From: Candidatus Babelota bacterium
Lineage (GTDB): Bacteria; Babelota; Babeliae; Babelales; Vermiphilaceae
DNA: 64,000 nt
Assembly: GCA_029262575.1 (NCBI GenBank)
Contig: JAJCZC010000020.1
Span: 44,497-108,496 of the forward strand
Direction: 5' to 3'
The notes under the pieces are model-generated. The model worked only from the letters and a program-made list of their open reading frames with translations, was not told where the DNA came from and did not search any database. Positions 1 through 7,648 of this stretch are shown piece after piece; the first letter of the stretch is position 1, and the number at the start of each line of letters is the position of its first letter. Made by a program: the position numbers and the translations under genes.

Positions 1-2
1 GC

Positions 3-140
3 GTTTCTTATATCCCATTTGATGAACAATTTGATGAGCTACAAACATCGATCAGTAATTGGATAGAGCCAAACGATCTCGTACTTCTACTCGGTGCAGG
101 AAAGCTAACTCATTTGGCAAAGAAACTCTCCGCTCAATAG
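3..140 (+). CDS. murC: UDP-N-acetylmuramate--L-alanine ligase, C-terminal end (partial)
   Basis: Only the last 45 codons are inside the window; the gene starts to the left. The visible peptide ends with an acidic FDEL segment, then NDLVLLLGAGKLTHLAKKL. This resembles the end of Mur ligases of the MurC type, where a 'D-L-V-L-x-x-G-A-G' strand closes the C-terminal Rossmann-like domain. MurC adds L-alanine to UDP-MurNAc in the cytoplasm, the first peptide step of peptidoglycan synthesis. With murA at the other end of the window it suggests the cell still makes peptidoglycan precursors. The call rests on a short C-terminal motif, so another Mur ligase remains possible. Confidence 0.65.
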   Translation, partial: VSYIPFDEQFDELQTSISNWIEPNDLVLLLGAGKLTHLAKKLSAQ

Positions 141-153
141 AAACGTTTCAGTC

Positions 154-828
154 TTATTTAAAGCATCTTCTATTTTCAAGCTCACGCTCTAATTGCTTTT
201 GAAGATCATTCAACAAAAAGCTGACCTCAATACTCTTAAATACACTCAATGTCACCACAACAAAAGTCATTGCCAAAACGACCTCCATTAGCGGCAGCAT
301 TTTGAGCTGACTTTGATTATCTTTGTGCACATAAGACTCAATAGTTTCAATCGCAGCATTACCAATTTTTCTTTGTCTAAATAAATGTGTTGCAAGTAAT
401 AATGGCGTCACACGAAACATCAGAGGCGTTTTATATACACCAGCTTTTGATAAAAAGTGTGCAACGTCAACTGAGCATATTTGTGTTCCAATGCCATCCA
501 GAGCTAAGCTCTTTGCAATTTTTGCTTGACCATCAGTACCATTGAATACAAATCGATAAAACGGTAATCCTTTGCCAGTCTTAGCTCGATCTTTGAGTAG
601 TTCTAGCAATTTTGGTTCTTCGCGAGTTCTACATTTTTTTGGGATGTAACACTCACTTCCAATTTCAAGCATAACTGTCCCCCCAATATCATATGCTGGA
701 TAATAAAGCACCGAAATCGAAGGGGTATCGGCGGGAGTCAATATCATTTCTCCCATTGAAAAAGCTACCTGATAAGAATATGCACAAATAAATAAAAGTA
801 TGCACTTGAAATAGCTAAATTTATTCAT
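154..828 (-). CDS. Hypothetical secreted/membrane protein
   Basis: A 224-residue protein that I do not recognise. Residues 1-25 form a signal peptide (basic MNKF start, hydrophobic core, cleavage near AFS-MG). A second hydrophobic stretch at about residues 180-203 (MLPLMEVVLAMTFVVVTLSV) looks like a membrane helix, followed by a charged helix rich in L, E and R. One pair of cysteines (GSECYIPKKC) could form a disulfide. A good ribosome site (AGGAGC) lies just before the ATG. It converges on the end of murC with a 13-base gap. Inferred place: inner membrane with a large external domain. Confidence 0.6.
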   Translation of the reverse strand: MNKFSYFKCILLFICAYSYQVAFSMGEMILTPADTPSISVLYYPAYDIGGTVMLEIGSECYIPKKCRTREEPKLLELLKDRAKTGKGLPFYRFVFNGTDGQAKIAKSLALDGIGTQICSVDVAHFLSKAGVYKTPLMFRVTPLLLATHLFRQRKIGNAAIETIESYVHKDNQSQLKMLPLMEVVLAMTFVVVTLSVFKSIEVSFLLNDLQKQLERELENRRCFK

Positions 829-840
829 ATATTGCTCCTA

Positions 841-1180
841 GGCCCTGTGAACAAAATTTAAAAATCATTTAAAATGTTGTAAGCTTTCTTCAATTGAAAT
901 GATCAAATAACAAAAGAAAAAAGCCGTAATGCATTACCTAATCAATAATACTGATTTTAAAAAAATATTAAACTTTCTTAAACAAGTTAAAGGCATTAAT
1001 AAAAATAATGAAGAGAAGCTTAGGGCTTTCATTGAGGCTGTTTATTCTCTTTCTCGAAGCGGCTGCCAGATCAGACTATTTTCGTTTTACTATGGTGAAT
1101 GGAGAGCGGTTCACAAAAGATTCAAGGCGTGGTCTAATCGGGACTTTAATATGGATCAGACCCACAAGCACTCTATTTAA
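841..1180 (+). mobile_element. IS5-family transposase remnant (N-terminal part only)
   Basis: The open frame 929-1180 (83 codons) matches the N-terminal helix-turn-helix region of IS5/ISL-type transposases (the DUF4096-like part). Key residues are LRAFIEAVYSLSRSGCQIR followed by YYGEWRAVHKRFKAWS. The frame ends shortly after this domain, and no DDE catalytic part follows. Upstream, at 841-858, GGCCCTGTGAACAAAATT looks like the terminal inverted repeat of such elements. I found no matching right end before 1207, so this is a truncated, inactive copy. The last residues are probably random sequence after the break. Confidence 0.7.
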
Positions 1181-1206
1181 AACATAGTTAAAATGACATG
1201 CTCGAT

Positions 1207-1443
1207 TCAAAACTTTAATTCAAACCCTTGCATATTTTTTTTCTTATACCTTTTGAGCATAAAGTTACTTTCTTGAAATCCTAATGAAAGGTAAATTTTT
1301 TTTAACAGCACATTTTCTTGCCGGGTTGCTACATCGACAAATTGTAAATCAGAAACAAAATTCTTTATTGAAAAAACAAGTTTTTTCCCAATGCCGCGCC
1401 GCTAATAATTGGGATCGACACAAATCTGTTCTAGAATAGCCCC
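1207..1443 (-). pseudogene. GNAT acetyltransferase remnant with an in-frame stop
   Basis: On the minus strand one frame reads ILEQICVDPNY, then a TAG stop, then RRGIGKKLVFSIKNFV, and continues to LGFQESNFMLKRY before its own TGA. This is the acetyl-CoA binding motif A of GNAT enzymes (V-x-P-x-Y-R-R-x-G-I-G), cut by the TAG at the conserved arginine region. The later 'LGF' is the usual GNAT motif B. The N-terminal half is missing, and a further in-frame stop lies at 1444-1446. It is a dead gene between an IS remnant and the sulfotransferase gene. An intact version would have used acetyl-CoA to acetylate an amine. Confidence 0.8.
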
Positions 1444-1472
1444 CTATTAAGATTATCTACAATAGTGTTATT

Positions 1473-2333
1473 TCACATATCTGCATATCTATTTAGATAC
1501 TTTTGCCATAATAAAGGATACGTTTCAGCTACATATGTATCGATATTTTTTCGTTCCTCATCTTCTATTTGATGACTGTGATAAATGAGATATTTTCCTT
1601 GTGTGAGCGAAGGCCCTTCGTAATCTACATAAATATCTACGCATTTTTTCTTGTGTTTAGTTATTTCAAGCATAAAAGCGTTAACCTCATCGACATCACC
1701 ATTGAAAAACGCAACAAGCTGTTTCAACGTTTTTTCTGGTTGGCTTAGCAAATCTTCGTAGTAAATTAATAAACGCTTTGCCGGATTCCATGCCTCATAT
1801 AAAAGTAAGTTATCAAAATAAACTTTCACATGACCTTGTTTCAGCATTGATGTATGTAGGGGGCGCCTCATATGACGCGTTATTGCCTCTTTATAATTAC
1901 GCACAATAAGTATGAGAGTCTCTGCTTGTGGATCTAATGTCCCCATTCGCCTCATCCATCCTTTATCATGCACCTTCCAAACTGGATCTTTTGAAAAATC
2001 GGTACCCAAATCCCACCAAAACCCTAGAGGGCAATTATGTTTGGCGATCATACCTTGCCGATATTCGAGCGTCGGACGTTGTAGCAAACATTCTATGCAA
2101 TAACGCATCCAAGTATTACCAGATCGAGGATATGAAAGCAAATAAGTTTTAGGAATATGTTGATTATACCAATACGCTAAGGGTAATTCGTCTACCTTCA
2201 ATATTTTCTTACTTTGAAGTTGAAGATTTTGCAACATTTCTTTTTGTGGTACATCTAGAGCACACGTCAAAACCGTTATAAAAAAACACAATCCATAAAA
2301 CAATGAAAGCTTTGTTACTTGTAATATTTTCAT
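1473..2333 (-). CDS. Sulfotransferase-domain protein with signal peptide
   Basis: 286 residues. After a signal peptide (residues 1-25, MKILQVTKLSLFYGLCFFIT) comes a Sulfotransfer_1-type fold. The PAPS 5'-phosphosulfate loop is YPRSGNTWMRY at about residues 68-78. The 3'-phosphate region LILIVRNYKEAITRH is near 140-155, and the 'YYEDLLSQPEKTLKQL' helix near 190-205 is typical of the family. These enzymes move sulfate from PAPS to alcohols or amines. A strong AGGAGGG ribosome site supports the ATG. The signal peptide is odd because PAPS is cytosolic in bacteria; animal Golgi enzymes of this family are membrane-anchored. The substrate is unknown. An exported, host-directed role is my inference. 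Confidence 0.8.
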   Translation of the reverse strand: MKILQVTKLSLFYGLCFFITVLTCALDVPQKEMLQNLQLQSKKILKVDELPLAYWYNQHIPKTYLLSYPRSGNTWMRYCIECLLQRPTLEYRQGMIAKHNCPLGFWWDLGTDFSKDPVWKVHDKGWMRRMGTLDPQAETLILIVRNYKEAITRHMRRPLHTSMLKQGHVKVYFDNLLLYEAWNPAKRLLIYYEDLLSQPEKTLKQLVAFFNGDVDEVNAFMLEITKHKKKCVDIYVDYEGPSLTQGKYLIYHSHQIEDEERKNIDTYVAETYPLLWQKYLNRYADM

Positions 2334-2503
2334 ACTCCCTCCTAATATATTATATCCTCAAAAATATAGCAGGGTTTTTAAACACTTGACAACAAAACCT
2401 ATATTTATGGACTTTTTATCAATAATTTCAAAAAATGTTGCACCGCATTAATTCATATCTGTATATTAAAAAGTAGTATGATGTAAAAAAAAAGGAAGTA
2501 GTA

Positions 2504-2956
2504 ATGAAGCGACAATTACTTTTCATAACCACTCTCTGCTTTATAATCCCCCTACATAGTCGAAGTAGTACTTTGCGAGGCTTATTTGGTGGAGCCGGAA
2601 CTGGTGCATTAATTGGTGGATTAGCTGGTGGCGGCCGAGGCGCAGGATATGGTGCCCTTGCCGGCGGTATCTTGGGTACTGCAATTGGAGCATCTAAAGA
2701 TGCAAAACGACGACGTCAAGGTCGTTATTATGACGATGACCCATATTATTATAATGGGCCAGGTTTTGTAGAAGAATATGATGATTACGCCCCAGGACCT
2801 GATTATTATAATGGTGGTGGGACAATATCTTACGCCAAAGGCGGCGGAAACAGAAGAAGTGGCTACGCACGTAAAGTAAGTCGTCGCGGCAGATCAGGTA
2901 GATCAAGTGGCAGGTCAAATAGATCAAGTGGATATAGATCAGGACGTAGAAGATAA
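2504..2956 (+). CDS. Secreted glycine-zipper protein with Arg/Ser-rich tail
   Basis: 150 residues. A signal peptide (1-22) is followed by a glycine-zipper segment at about 25-65 (GGAGTGALIGGLAGGGRGAG and similar), the pattern of membrane-inserting or outer-membrane glycine-zipper proteins. The middle is rich in Tyr, Asp and Gly (YYDDDPYYYNGPG). The last 35 residues are Arg/Ser/Gly repeats (RSGRSSGRSNRSSG), strongly basic. The start is supported by AAAGGAAG. A hairpin terminator follows. No enzyme motif is visible. The tail could bind nucleic acid or anionic surfaces, but that is a guess. Confidence 0.75.
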   Translation: MKRQLLFITTLCFIIPLHSRSSTLRGLFGGAGTGALIGGLAGGGRGAGYGALAGGILGTAIGASKDAKRRRQGRYYDDDPYYYNGPGFVEEYDDYAPGPDYYNGGGTISYAKGGGNRRSGYARKVSRRGRSGRSSGRSNRSSGYRSGRRR

Positions 2957-3012
2957 TTTTTAAATTGGCTAACGATATAAATAATTCATCTGCTTAAAAA
3001 GCAGCATAAAAA

Positions 3013-3037
3013 AGAGGAGCTTTAAGCTCCTCTTTTT
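3013..3037. terminator. Bidirectional rho-independent terminator
   Basis: A perfect 10-bp inverted repeat (AGAGGAGCTT and its complement with a single T between) is flanked by an A-run on the left and a T-run on the right. It sits between two convergent genes and can end transcription from both sides. Confidence 0.85.
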
Positions 3038-3038
3038 C

Positions 3039-3554
3039 TCAAACCGTTTTTTGCATAACGATAATATCTGATTTTCTTCGTGTTGAACTTGGTCGTATTG
3101 ATACAGCACATTGCTTATGAGGCTTTTCAAACATCAATAAAGCCTCTAGGCCCTGTGTATCCCACCAACAATGCCAACCCAACAACTCCATCTGTTGTTT
3201 ATAAAAAGCAACAAGCTCATCACGTTTTTCACCTGTGATATAACCTACAGCATAAACCTCAGGAGTTGCTTCATAATAATTTCGTTTTTCTGTCGCATCA
3301 ACAGGAATTGGTATATCAACAGTCCAAACATAATCAAAATTAATCTGATCAAGCTCAACTGCATCAACATCGATTTCTTTTTGATGCTGAATAGTGTGCG
3401 ACTCTGATAAACGATCAATCTTTACTTCTTGACCATGATAAACAATCTCTGCATGAGATTGATCAATGTTATTATCCACTTGCTTACCGCAACCAGACAA
3501 TAAGCTCAGAAGAAGTACCAAAGATAAAAAAGGCACAACCATAAGACTACTCAC
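3039..3554 (-). CDS. Putative lipoprotein of unknown function
   Basis: 171 residues. The N-terminus has a long hydrophobic core ending in a lipobox, LLSGC-GK, so the mature protein should be a lipid-anchored envelope protein beginning at Cys22. The rest has no motif I can name. A segment with 'DELVAFYKQQMELLGWHCWW' resembles the small alpha/beta lipoproteins found in many bacteria. The start is GTG at 3554 or the ATG four codons later; neither has a strong ribosome site. It lies 14 bases downstream of rplS and may be read through from that operon. Confidence 0.7.
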   Translation of the reverse strand: MSSLMVVPFLSLVLLLSLLSGCGKQVDNNIDQSHAEIVYHGQEVKIDRLSESHTIQHQKEIDVDAVELDQINFDYVWTVDIPIPVDATEKRNYYEATPEVYAVGYITGEKRDELVAFYKQQMELLGWHCWWDTQGLEALLMFEKPHKQCAVSIRPSSTRRKSDIIVMQKTV

Positions 3555-3568
3555 TCTGATTAAAAATA

Positions 3569-4045
3569 TTATTCAGATTCCTTTTTTTCAACTTCTTGTG
3601 CTTTAACTTCAGCAACAACTTCTTCTTTGAGTGCTACCCGAATTTTTTTACGTGATGCAGCTTTTTGCTCACGTTGCTCACGAGTCATAACTTTCTCTTC
3701 AACACGAGCAGCTTTACCAATACGATCACGCATGTAATAAAGTTTAGCACGACGCTTTTTACCATATCTAACAAACTTAATTGAATCAATGAGAGGAGTA
3801 TAGAATGGAAAAATTCGCTCAACTGCTACAGAATTAGCGCCAATTTTACGCACTATAAATGATGAAGATGCGCCATTTTTATTCATAGCAATTACATCAC
3901 CCTCAAACACCTGCAGACGTTCTTTACTTCCCTCTTTAATACGCAACGAAACCGCAATGGTATCGCCCACTTCAAATTCAGGGAAATTGCGCTCTGAGAT
4001 GCCTAAGGCGCTTATAGTCTCTTTGGTTAATTGAGATGCTTTCAT
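3569..4045 (-). CDS. rplS: 50S ribosomal protein L19
   Basis: 158 residues. The L19 core is clear: FEVGDTIAVSLRIKEGSKER, FEGDVIAMNKNG, SFIVRKIG, and VERIFPFYTPLIDSIKFVR, followed by KRRAKLYYMRDR. L19 sits at the interface of the two ribosomal subunits. Bacterial L19 is usually about 115 residues; here the last 40 residues are an extra charged Lys/Glu tail. It is the last gene of the ffh-rpsP-khpA-trmD-rplS operon. GAGGG before the ATG supports the start. Confidence 0.97.
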   Translation of the reverse strand: MKASQLTKETISALGISERNFPEFEVGDTIAVSLRIKEGSKERLQVFEGDVIAMNKNGASSSFIVRKIGANSVAVERIFPFYTPLIDSIKFVRYGKKRRAKLYYMRDRIGKAARVEEKVMTREQREQKAASRKKIRVALKEEVVAEVKAQEVEKKESE

Positions 4046-4131
4046 GAAAATCCCTCTAAAATGCTAAAAATCCTAATATAAAGCTTTATCTTTTTACTAT
4101 ACTGCAAAAAAGGCCTTTTATCCAGTTCAAT

Positions 4132-5436
4132 TTATATATTCTGGTTTTGAATGCCTAACCACCTATCAAGTGCTATAGCAGCGGCTGAACGCACTGAAAG
4201 ATGATTAAATTCTGAAAACCCCTCAATAGGTGTTAACAAATAATCACATCGCTCCAAAAAAGTCTCGCACAGCCCTTTTCCTGTGCCAAATACCAACAAC
4301 ACTGGTCTATCATGTTTCCACACTTGATCTTGATCAAAAAAGGTTATCATTTTGGCATGATCTTCTTGACGTGCTGAGGTAGCAACAAGCAAAGGCTTCT
4401 TTCCCTCTTTTTGCTCAATCTGTTCAAGCACTTGTTCTACAGTAGCTGCTAAATCTACTTGAGCAATTGCTTTTTTGCGTTGTGCATTATAGTTACTACC
4501 TATATCTGAATCCCAAAAACGCAAAAAGCGCTTTACTATTTTTTGCTGATCCACTAGAGGCGTAACAATCCAATATTTATCAATACCATATGTTTTGCAT
4601 GAGCGCGCAATATCATGAATATCGATAGAGGTAACTGAAGTTGTACCTAGCTGCCGATCTTCACCAATCAGCACGTTCGAATGACACAATATAACATAAT
4701 GAGATGGCAAATGCCGTGCGACCAATTTTTTATCTTCGTGCGATTGCGTGTGATTTTGAATCCAAGTGAAATGGTGCTTGATTGATGTTGTGACGGCCTG
4801 TTCTTTACGCCAGTCCTCAATTGCCTTATGATTACCCGAACGAACAATAGGAGGCACTTGCATCCCTTGCCATTCTATCGGTTCAGTATAAGCAGGATAA
4901 TCAACAAACGGACCGGTAAAAGAATCCTGTTCCACAGAACCCTCCTTGCCGACTACACCAGGAATATATCGCAACAAACCTTCAAGAAGCACCATTGCCG
5001 GAACATCACCACCCATCAGAACATAGTCTCCGATTGAGATTATTTTATCGGCATATTTCTGCTCAACCCTTGCATCCATGCCTTCATAACGAGCTGGCAA
5101 CAACATGATGTGGCGCTTTTTTTGCAAAACACCAGCTAATTCTTTGAGCATCGGCTGATCAAGTTGCTCTCCCTGAGGGGAAAAAAAGATATTATATGAT
5201 GGACCAAAACGTTTGTGTGCAGCTTGAACGGCTTTTTCGACCACCTTCGGCTTGATAAGCATACCAGGGCCAGGGCCAAATGTGGGAGCATCTATACGCT
5301 CTTTTGGTTGAACAAATGAAAAAAAAGAATCTAGATGAACATCTATGATCCCCTTTTCTCGTGCACGCTTTATCAAACTAGTCGACAAGAATGATTGATA
5401 TAATTCAGGAAACACTGAAGCTATTGAAATATTCAT
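4132..5436 (-). CDS. trmD: tRNA (guanine-N1)-methyltransferase TrmD fused to a second SPOUT-type RNA methyltransferase domain
   Basis: 434 residues, about 190 longer than ordinary TrmD (about 245). Residues 1-245 are TrmD: FGPGPGMLIKP, LPARYEGMDARVEQ, and the knot region GDYVLMGGDVPAMVLLEGL. TrmD uses SAM to make m1G37 in tRNAs that read CNN codons and guards against frameshifts. Residues from about 247 (HYVILCHSNVLIGE) to the end resemble the SAM-dependent RNA methyltransferase family PF09936 (Methyltrn_RNA_4), with GIDKYWIVTPLVDQQ and LLVFGTGKGL as its knot region. In several other bacteria that domain is a separate gene beside trmD. It lies between khpA (6-base gap) and rplS. The fusion is seen directly; the target of the second domain is unknown. 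Confidence 0.92.
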   Translation of the reverse strand: MNISIASVFPELYQSFLSTSLIKRAREKGIIDVHLDSFFSFVQPKERIDAPTFGPGPGMLIKPKVVEKAVQAAHKRFGPSYNIFFSPQGEQLDQPMLKELAGVLQKKRHIMLLPARYEGMDARVEQKYADKIISIGDYVLMGGDVPAMVLLEGLLRYIPGVVGKEGSVEQDSFTGPFVDYPAYTEPIEWQGMQVPPIVRSGNHKAIEDWRKEQAVTTSIKHHFTWIQNHTQSHEDKKLVARHLPSHYVILCHSNVLIGEDRQLGTTSVTSIDIHDIARSCKTYGIDKYWIVTPLVDQQKIVKRFLRFWDSDIGSNYNAQRKKAIAQVDLAATVEQVLEQIEQKEGKKPLLVATSARQEDHAKMITFFDQDQVWKHDRPVLLVFGTGKGLCETFLERCDYLLTPIEGFSEFNHLSVRSAAAIALDRWLGIQNQNI

Positions 5437-5442
5437 CTAGCT

Positions 5443-5676
5443 TTAACTATCAATCACAACATCAATGAACGGTTCTTTGTCTGACTTGAATAATGCAACT
5501 AACGATCGAATTGACTTAATAGACTGACCATCTTTGCCAATTACTTTGCCAATATCTTCGTTATCTACAATAATTTTAAGAGCCTTACCTTGTTCACCAT
5601 CAAAGTCTAAAACCTGAACTGCTTCAGGCTTAGAAACTAACTGTTTTACAAGATAGGTAACGGTATCTTTTAACAT
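5443..5676 (-). CDS. khpA: KH-domain RNA-binding protein KhpA
   Basis: 77 residues, the normal size for the family. The KH motif is VIGKDGQSIKSIRSLV (residues about 42-57), preceded by a beta strand with 'ALKIIVDNEDIG'. KhpA-type proteins bind RNA in the cytoplasm and, in Gram-positives, work with KhpB/Jag in cell-size and RNA control. It sits between rpsP and trmD, the usual place for this gene. No jag homologue is in the window. Confidence 0.93.
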   Translation of the reverse strand: MLKDTVTYLVKQLVSKPEAVQVLDFDGEQGKALKIIVDNEDIGKVIGKDGQSIKSIRSLVALFKSDKEPFIDVVIDS

Positions 5677-5694
5677 GATTTCATATACTTTTGG

Positions 5695-6042
5695 TTACTC
5701 TTTAGATTTTGCTGACTCTTCTTTTGGTGCTTCAGCTGCTTTTGCTGGTTTAGCTTCTTTTTTTGGCGCAGCTTTTTTAACTATTTTTTTAGCAGGTTTC
5801 GCTGCATCAGTTTTGAACTGATTATAAATTTTTTTCACTGAATCACTCGGAACAGCACCTTGCGCAAGTCTACGCTCATAACCTTCTTGATCAAAGCGAA
5901 TTATAACACCCTTGAGTGGATTATAGGTACCTAAATCTTCCAAAAATGCTCCATCGCGTTTCTTGCGTCCATCTACTGAAACAACACGATAAAAAGGGGC
6001 ATGTTTTTTCCCAACACGGGATAAACGAATTTTAACTGGCAT
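5695..6042 (-). CDS. rpsP: 30S ribosomal protein S16
   Basis: 115 residues. The S16 core is residues 1-78: VKIRLSRVGKKHAPFYRVV, DGRKKRDGAFLEDLGTYNP, and 'QGAVPSDSVKKI'. S16 is needed for 30S assembly. The final 35 residues are an Ala/Lys/Pro/Glu tail not found in shorter S16 proteins. The gene is followed by khpA and trmD; rimM, which often sits between rpsP and trmD, is absent. Confidence 0.97.
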   Translation of the reverse strand: MPVKIRLSRVGKKHAPFYRVVSVDGRKKRDGAFLEDLGTYNPLKGVIIRFDQEGYERRLAQGAVPSDSVKKIYNQFKTDAAKPAKKIVKKAAPKKEAKPAKAAEAPKEESAKSKE

Positions 6043-6102
6043 AGATATCCTTACTATATATAAAAAATGACTTATTTTTGCCTAATTTTATCTAAAAAAT
6101 CG

Positions 6103-7407
6103 CTATCTGCGACCCAACTTACTTAGCAGTTTAACATATTGTTGGCTTTGTTCAAAGCGCGAAAGTAAAAGATTTATATCTGAAATAGCAACTCCTGCAC
6201 CACGAGCGATTCGGTTCTTTCGAGTCTTGTTGAGTATCTTTGGAATTAAACGCTCTTTTTCGGTCATTGATTTCATAATTGCTCTAAATTTTTTAAGCTC
6301 TTTCTCACTTTGGTCCATCTGTTCAGCTGAAATCTGCATATTGCCCATACCAGGCATATACTTCATCAAACTGCTCATTGAACCTAATTTGCTCATCATT
6401 TCCATCTGTTTTGCAAAATCATCAAGAGACATTCGACCACTCATCATTGCATTATAGAGAGACTCTTGATCTTCTTTGGCAATCTTTTTTTCGGCCTTTT
6501 CCGCCAAAGTTACCACATCGCCCATATCCAAAATACGTCCCGCCATGCGATCTGCTTTGAACAGCTCAATATCATCAAGTTTTTCGCCTACTCCCAAAAA
6601 CACTATCGGTTTTTTAAGCGCATATCTAAATGAAAATGCTGCACCACCTCGTGTATCACTGTCCATTTTGGATAACATTGCATAATCAAAACTAACAGCC
6701 TGATCAAACGCTTGAGCAACATTCAATGATTCCTGACCTGTCATTGCATCAAGCACCAAGAAAGAATAGGTCGGATCTACAATTTGCTTGATCTCGCGCA
6801 ACTCATCCAACATTTGATTGTCAACATGCAAACGCCCTGCGGTATCTAAAAATAATACATCAAATCGCTCTTTTTGATAATATTGCATAATATCTTGAGC
6901 AGCTCCAGTTGGATCTGTTTGGGGTGAACGATAAAATGATACACCTGCTCTTTGAGCTAATTGTTCAAGCTGATCAACTGCAGCTGGACGATAAAAATCA
7001 ACTGAAGCAAGCAAAATGCGATTGTTTTTTTTATTACCCTTAATATGGTGCGCCATCTTTGCAATGGATGTGGTCTTACCTGAGCCCTGCAAACCCATTA
7101 CTAAAAATGTCGCCGGTGTTTTGCATACAAAATCAGCTTGATCAGCACCTAAAAACTGCTTTAATTTGTCATGAATAACTTTGACAAACTGCTCGCCAGG
7201 CTTAAGCGACTTAATCACTTTCTGGCCAACAACTTCTTGCTGCACATCGGCAATAAAGGTGGTTGCTAAATCATAAGGAACATCAGCTTCAAGCAATGCA
7301 TCTGTTATCGTATCGAGAGTATTCTTAATATTATCTTGAGTAAGTTTACTGTTTTTGCCAAATCGCTCTAATATTGAGCCAAATCGCTTGGATAGAAAGT
7401 CAAACAT
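6103..7407 (-). CDS. ffh: Signal recognition particle protein Ffh
   Basis: 434 residues. The N domain is followed by the SRP GTPase: G1 GLQGSGKTTSIAKMA (about 109-123), DTAGRLHVDNQMLDEL (G3), and SKMDSDTRGG AAFSF (G4 region). The C-terminal methionine-rich M domain (about 300-434, with MMSKLGSMSSLMKYMPGM) binds signal peptides and 4.5S RNA. Ffh delivers nascent membrane and secretory proteins to the Sec channel, which fits a window full of signal peptides. First gene of its operon; a 241-base divergent spacer separates it from hflX. Confidence 0.97.
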   Translation of the reverse strand: MFDFLSKRFGSILERFGKNSKLTQDNIKNTLDTITDALLEADVPYDLATTFIADVQQEVVGQKVIKSLKPGEQFVKVIHDKLKQFLGADQADFVCKTPATFLVMGLQGSGKTTSIAKMAHHIKGNKKNNRILLASVDFYRPAAVDQLEQLAQRAGVSFYRSPQTDPTGAAQDIMQYYQKERFDVLFLDTAGRLHVDNQMLDELREIKQIVDPTYSFLVLDAMTGQESLNVAQAFDQAVSFDYAMLSKMDSDTRGGAAFSFRYALKKPIVFLGVGEKLDDIELFKADRMAGRILDMGDVVTLAEKAEKKIAKEDQESLYNAMMSGRMSLDDFAKQMEMMSKLGSMSSLMKYMPGMGNMQISAEQMDQSEKELKKFRAIMKSMTEKERLIPKILNKTRKNRIARGAGVAISDINLLLSRFEQSQQYVKLLSKLGRR

Positions 7408-7648
7408 GCATAAACCTTAATTTTTGCTATATATTTAAATAGGTGATATTCTAGATTATATCACAAAAAAAAGCCAATTAAAATGTCAATAAGGGCTCAT
7501 CTATCATGATTTCATAACAGCTTTCCTTCGTAACATCTCCTTTCTAGCTAAAGCTAGCATAATTAGATGTTTATGCTAAGGTAAAATACACTTTTTGTTT
7601 ATACATATTTTTTAATTAATTTATAGAAAAACACAGGTACGTACTGTT

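Noticed and set aside
2694..2927. Minus-strand 77-codon frame opposite the glycine-zipper gene
   Set aside because: Low-complexity shadow of the Gly/Tyr/Arg-rich gene; no start signal.
7408..7648. Small RNA (for example 4.5S RNA) between ffh and hflX
   Set aside because: Only a short CTAGCT hairpin is visible; no SRP RNA loop motif. I see divergent promoters at most.
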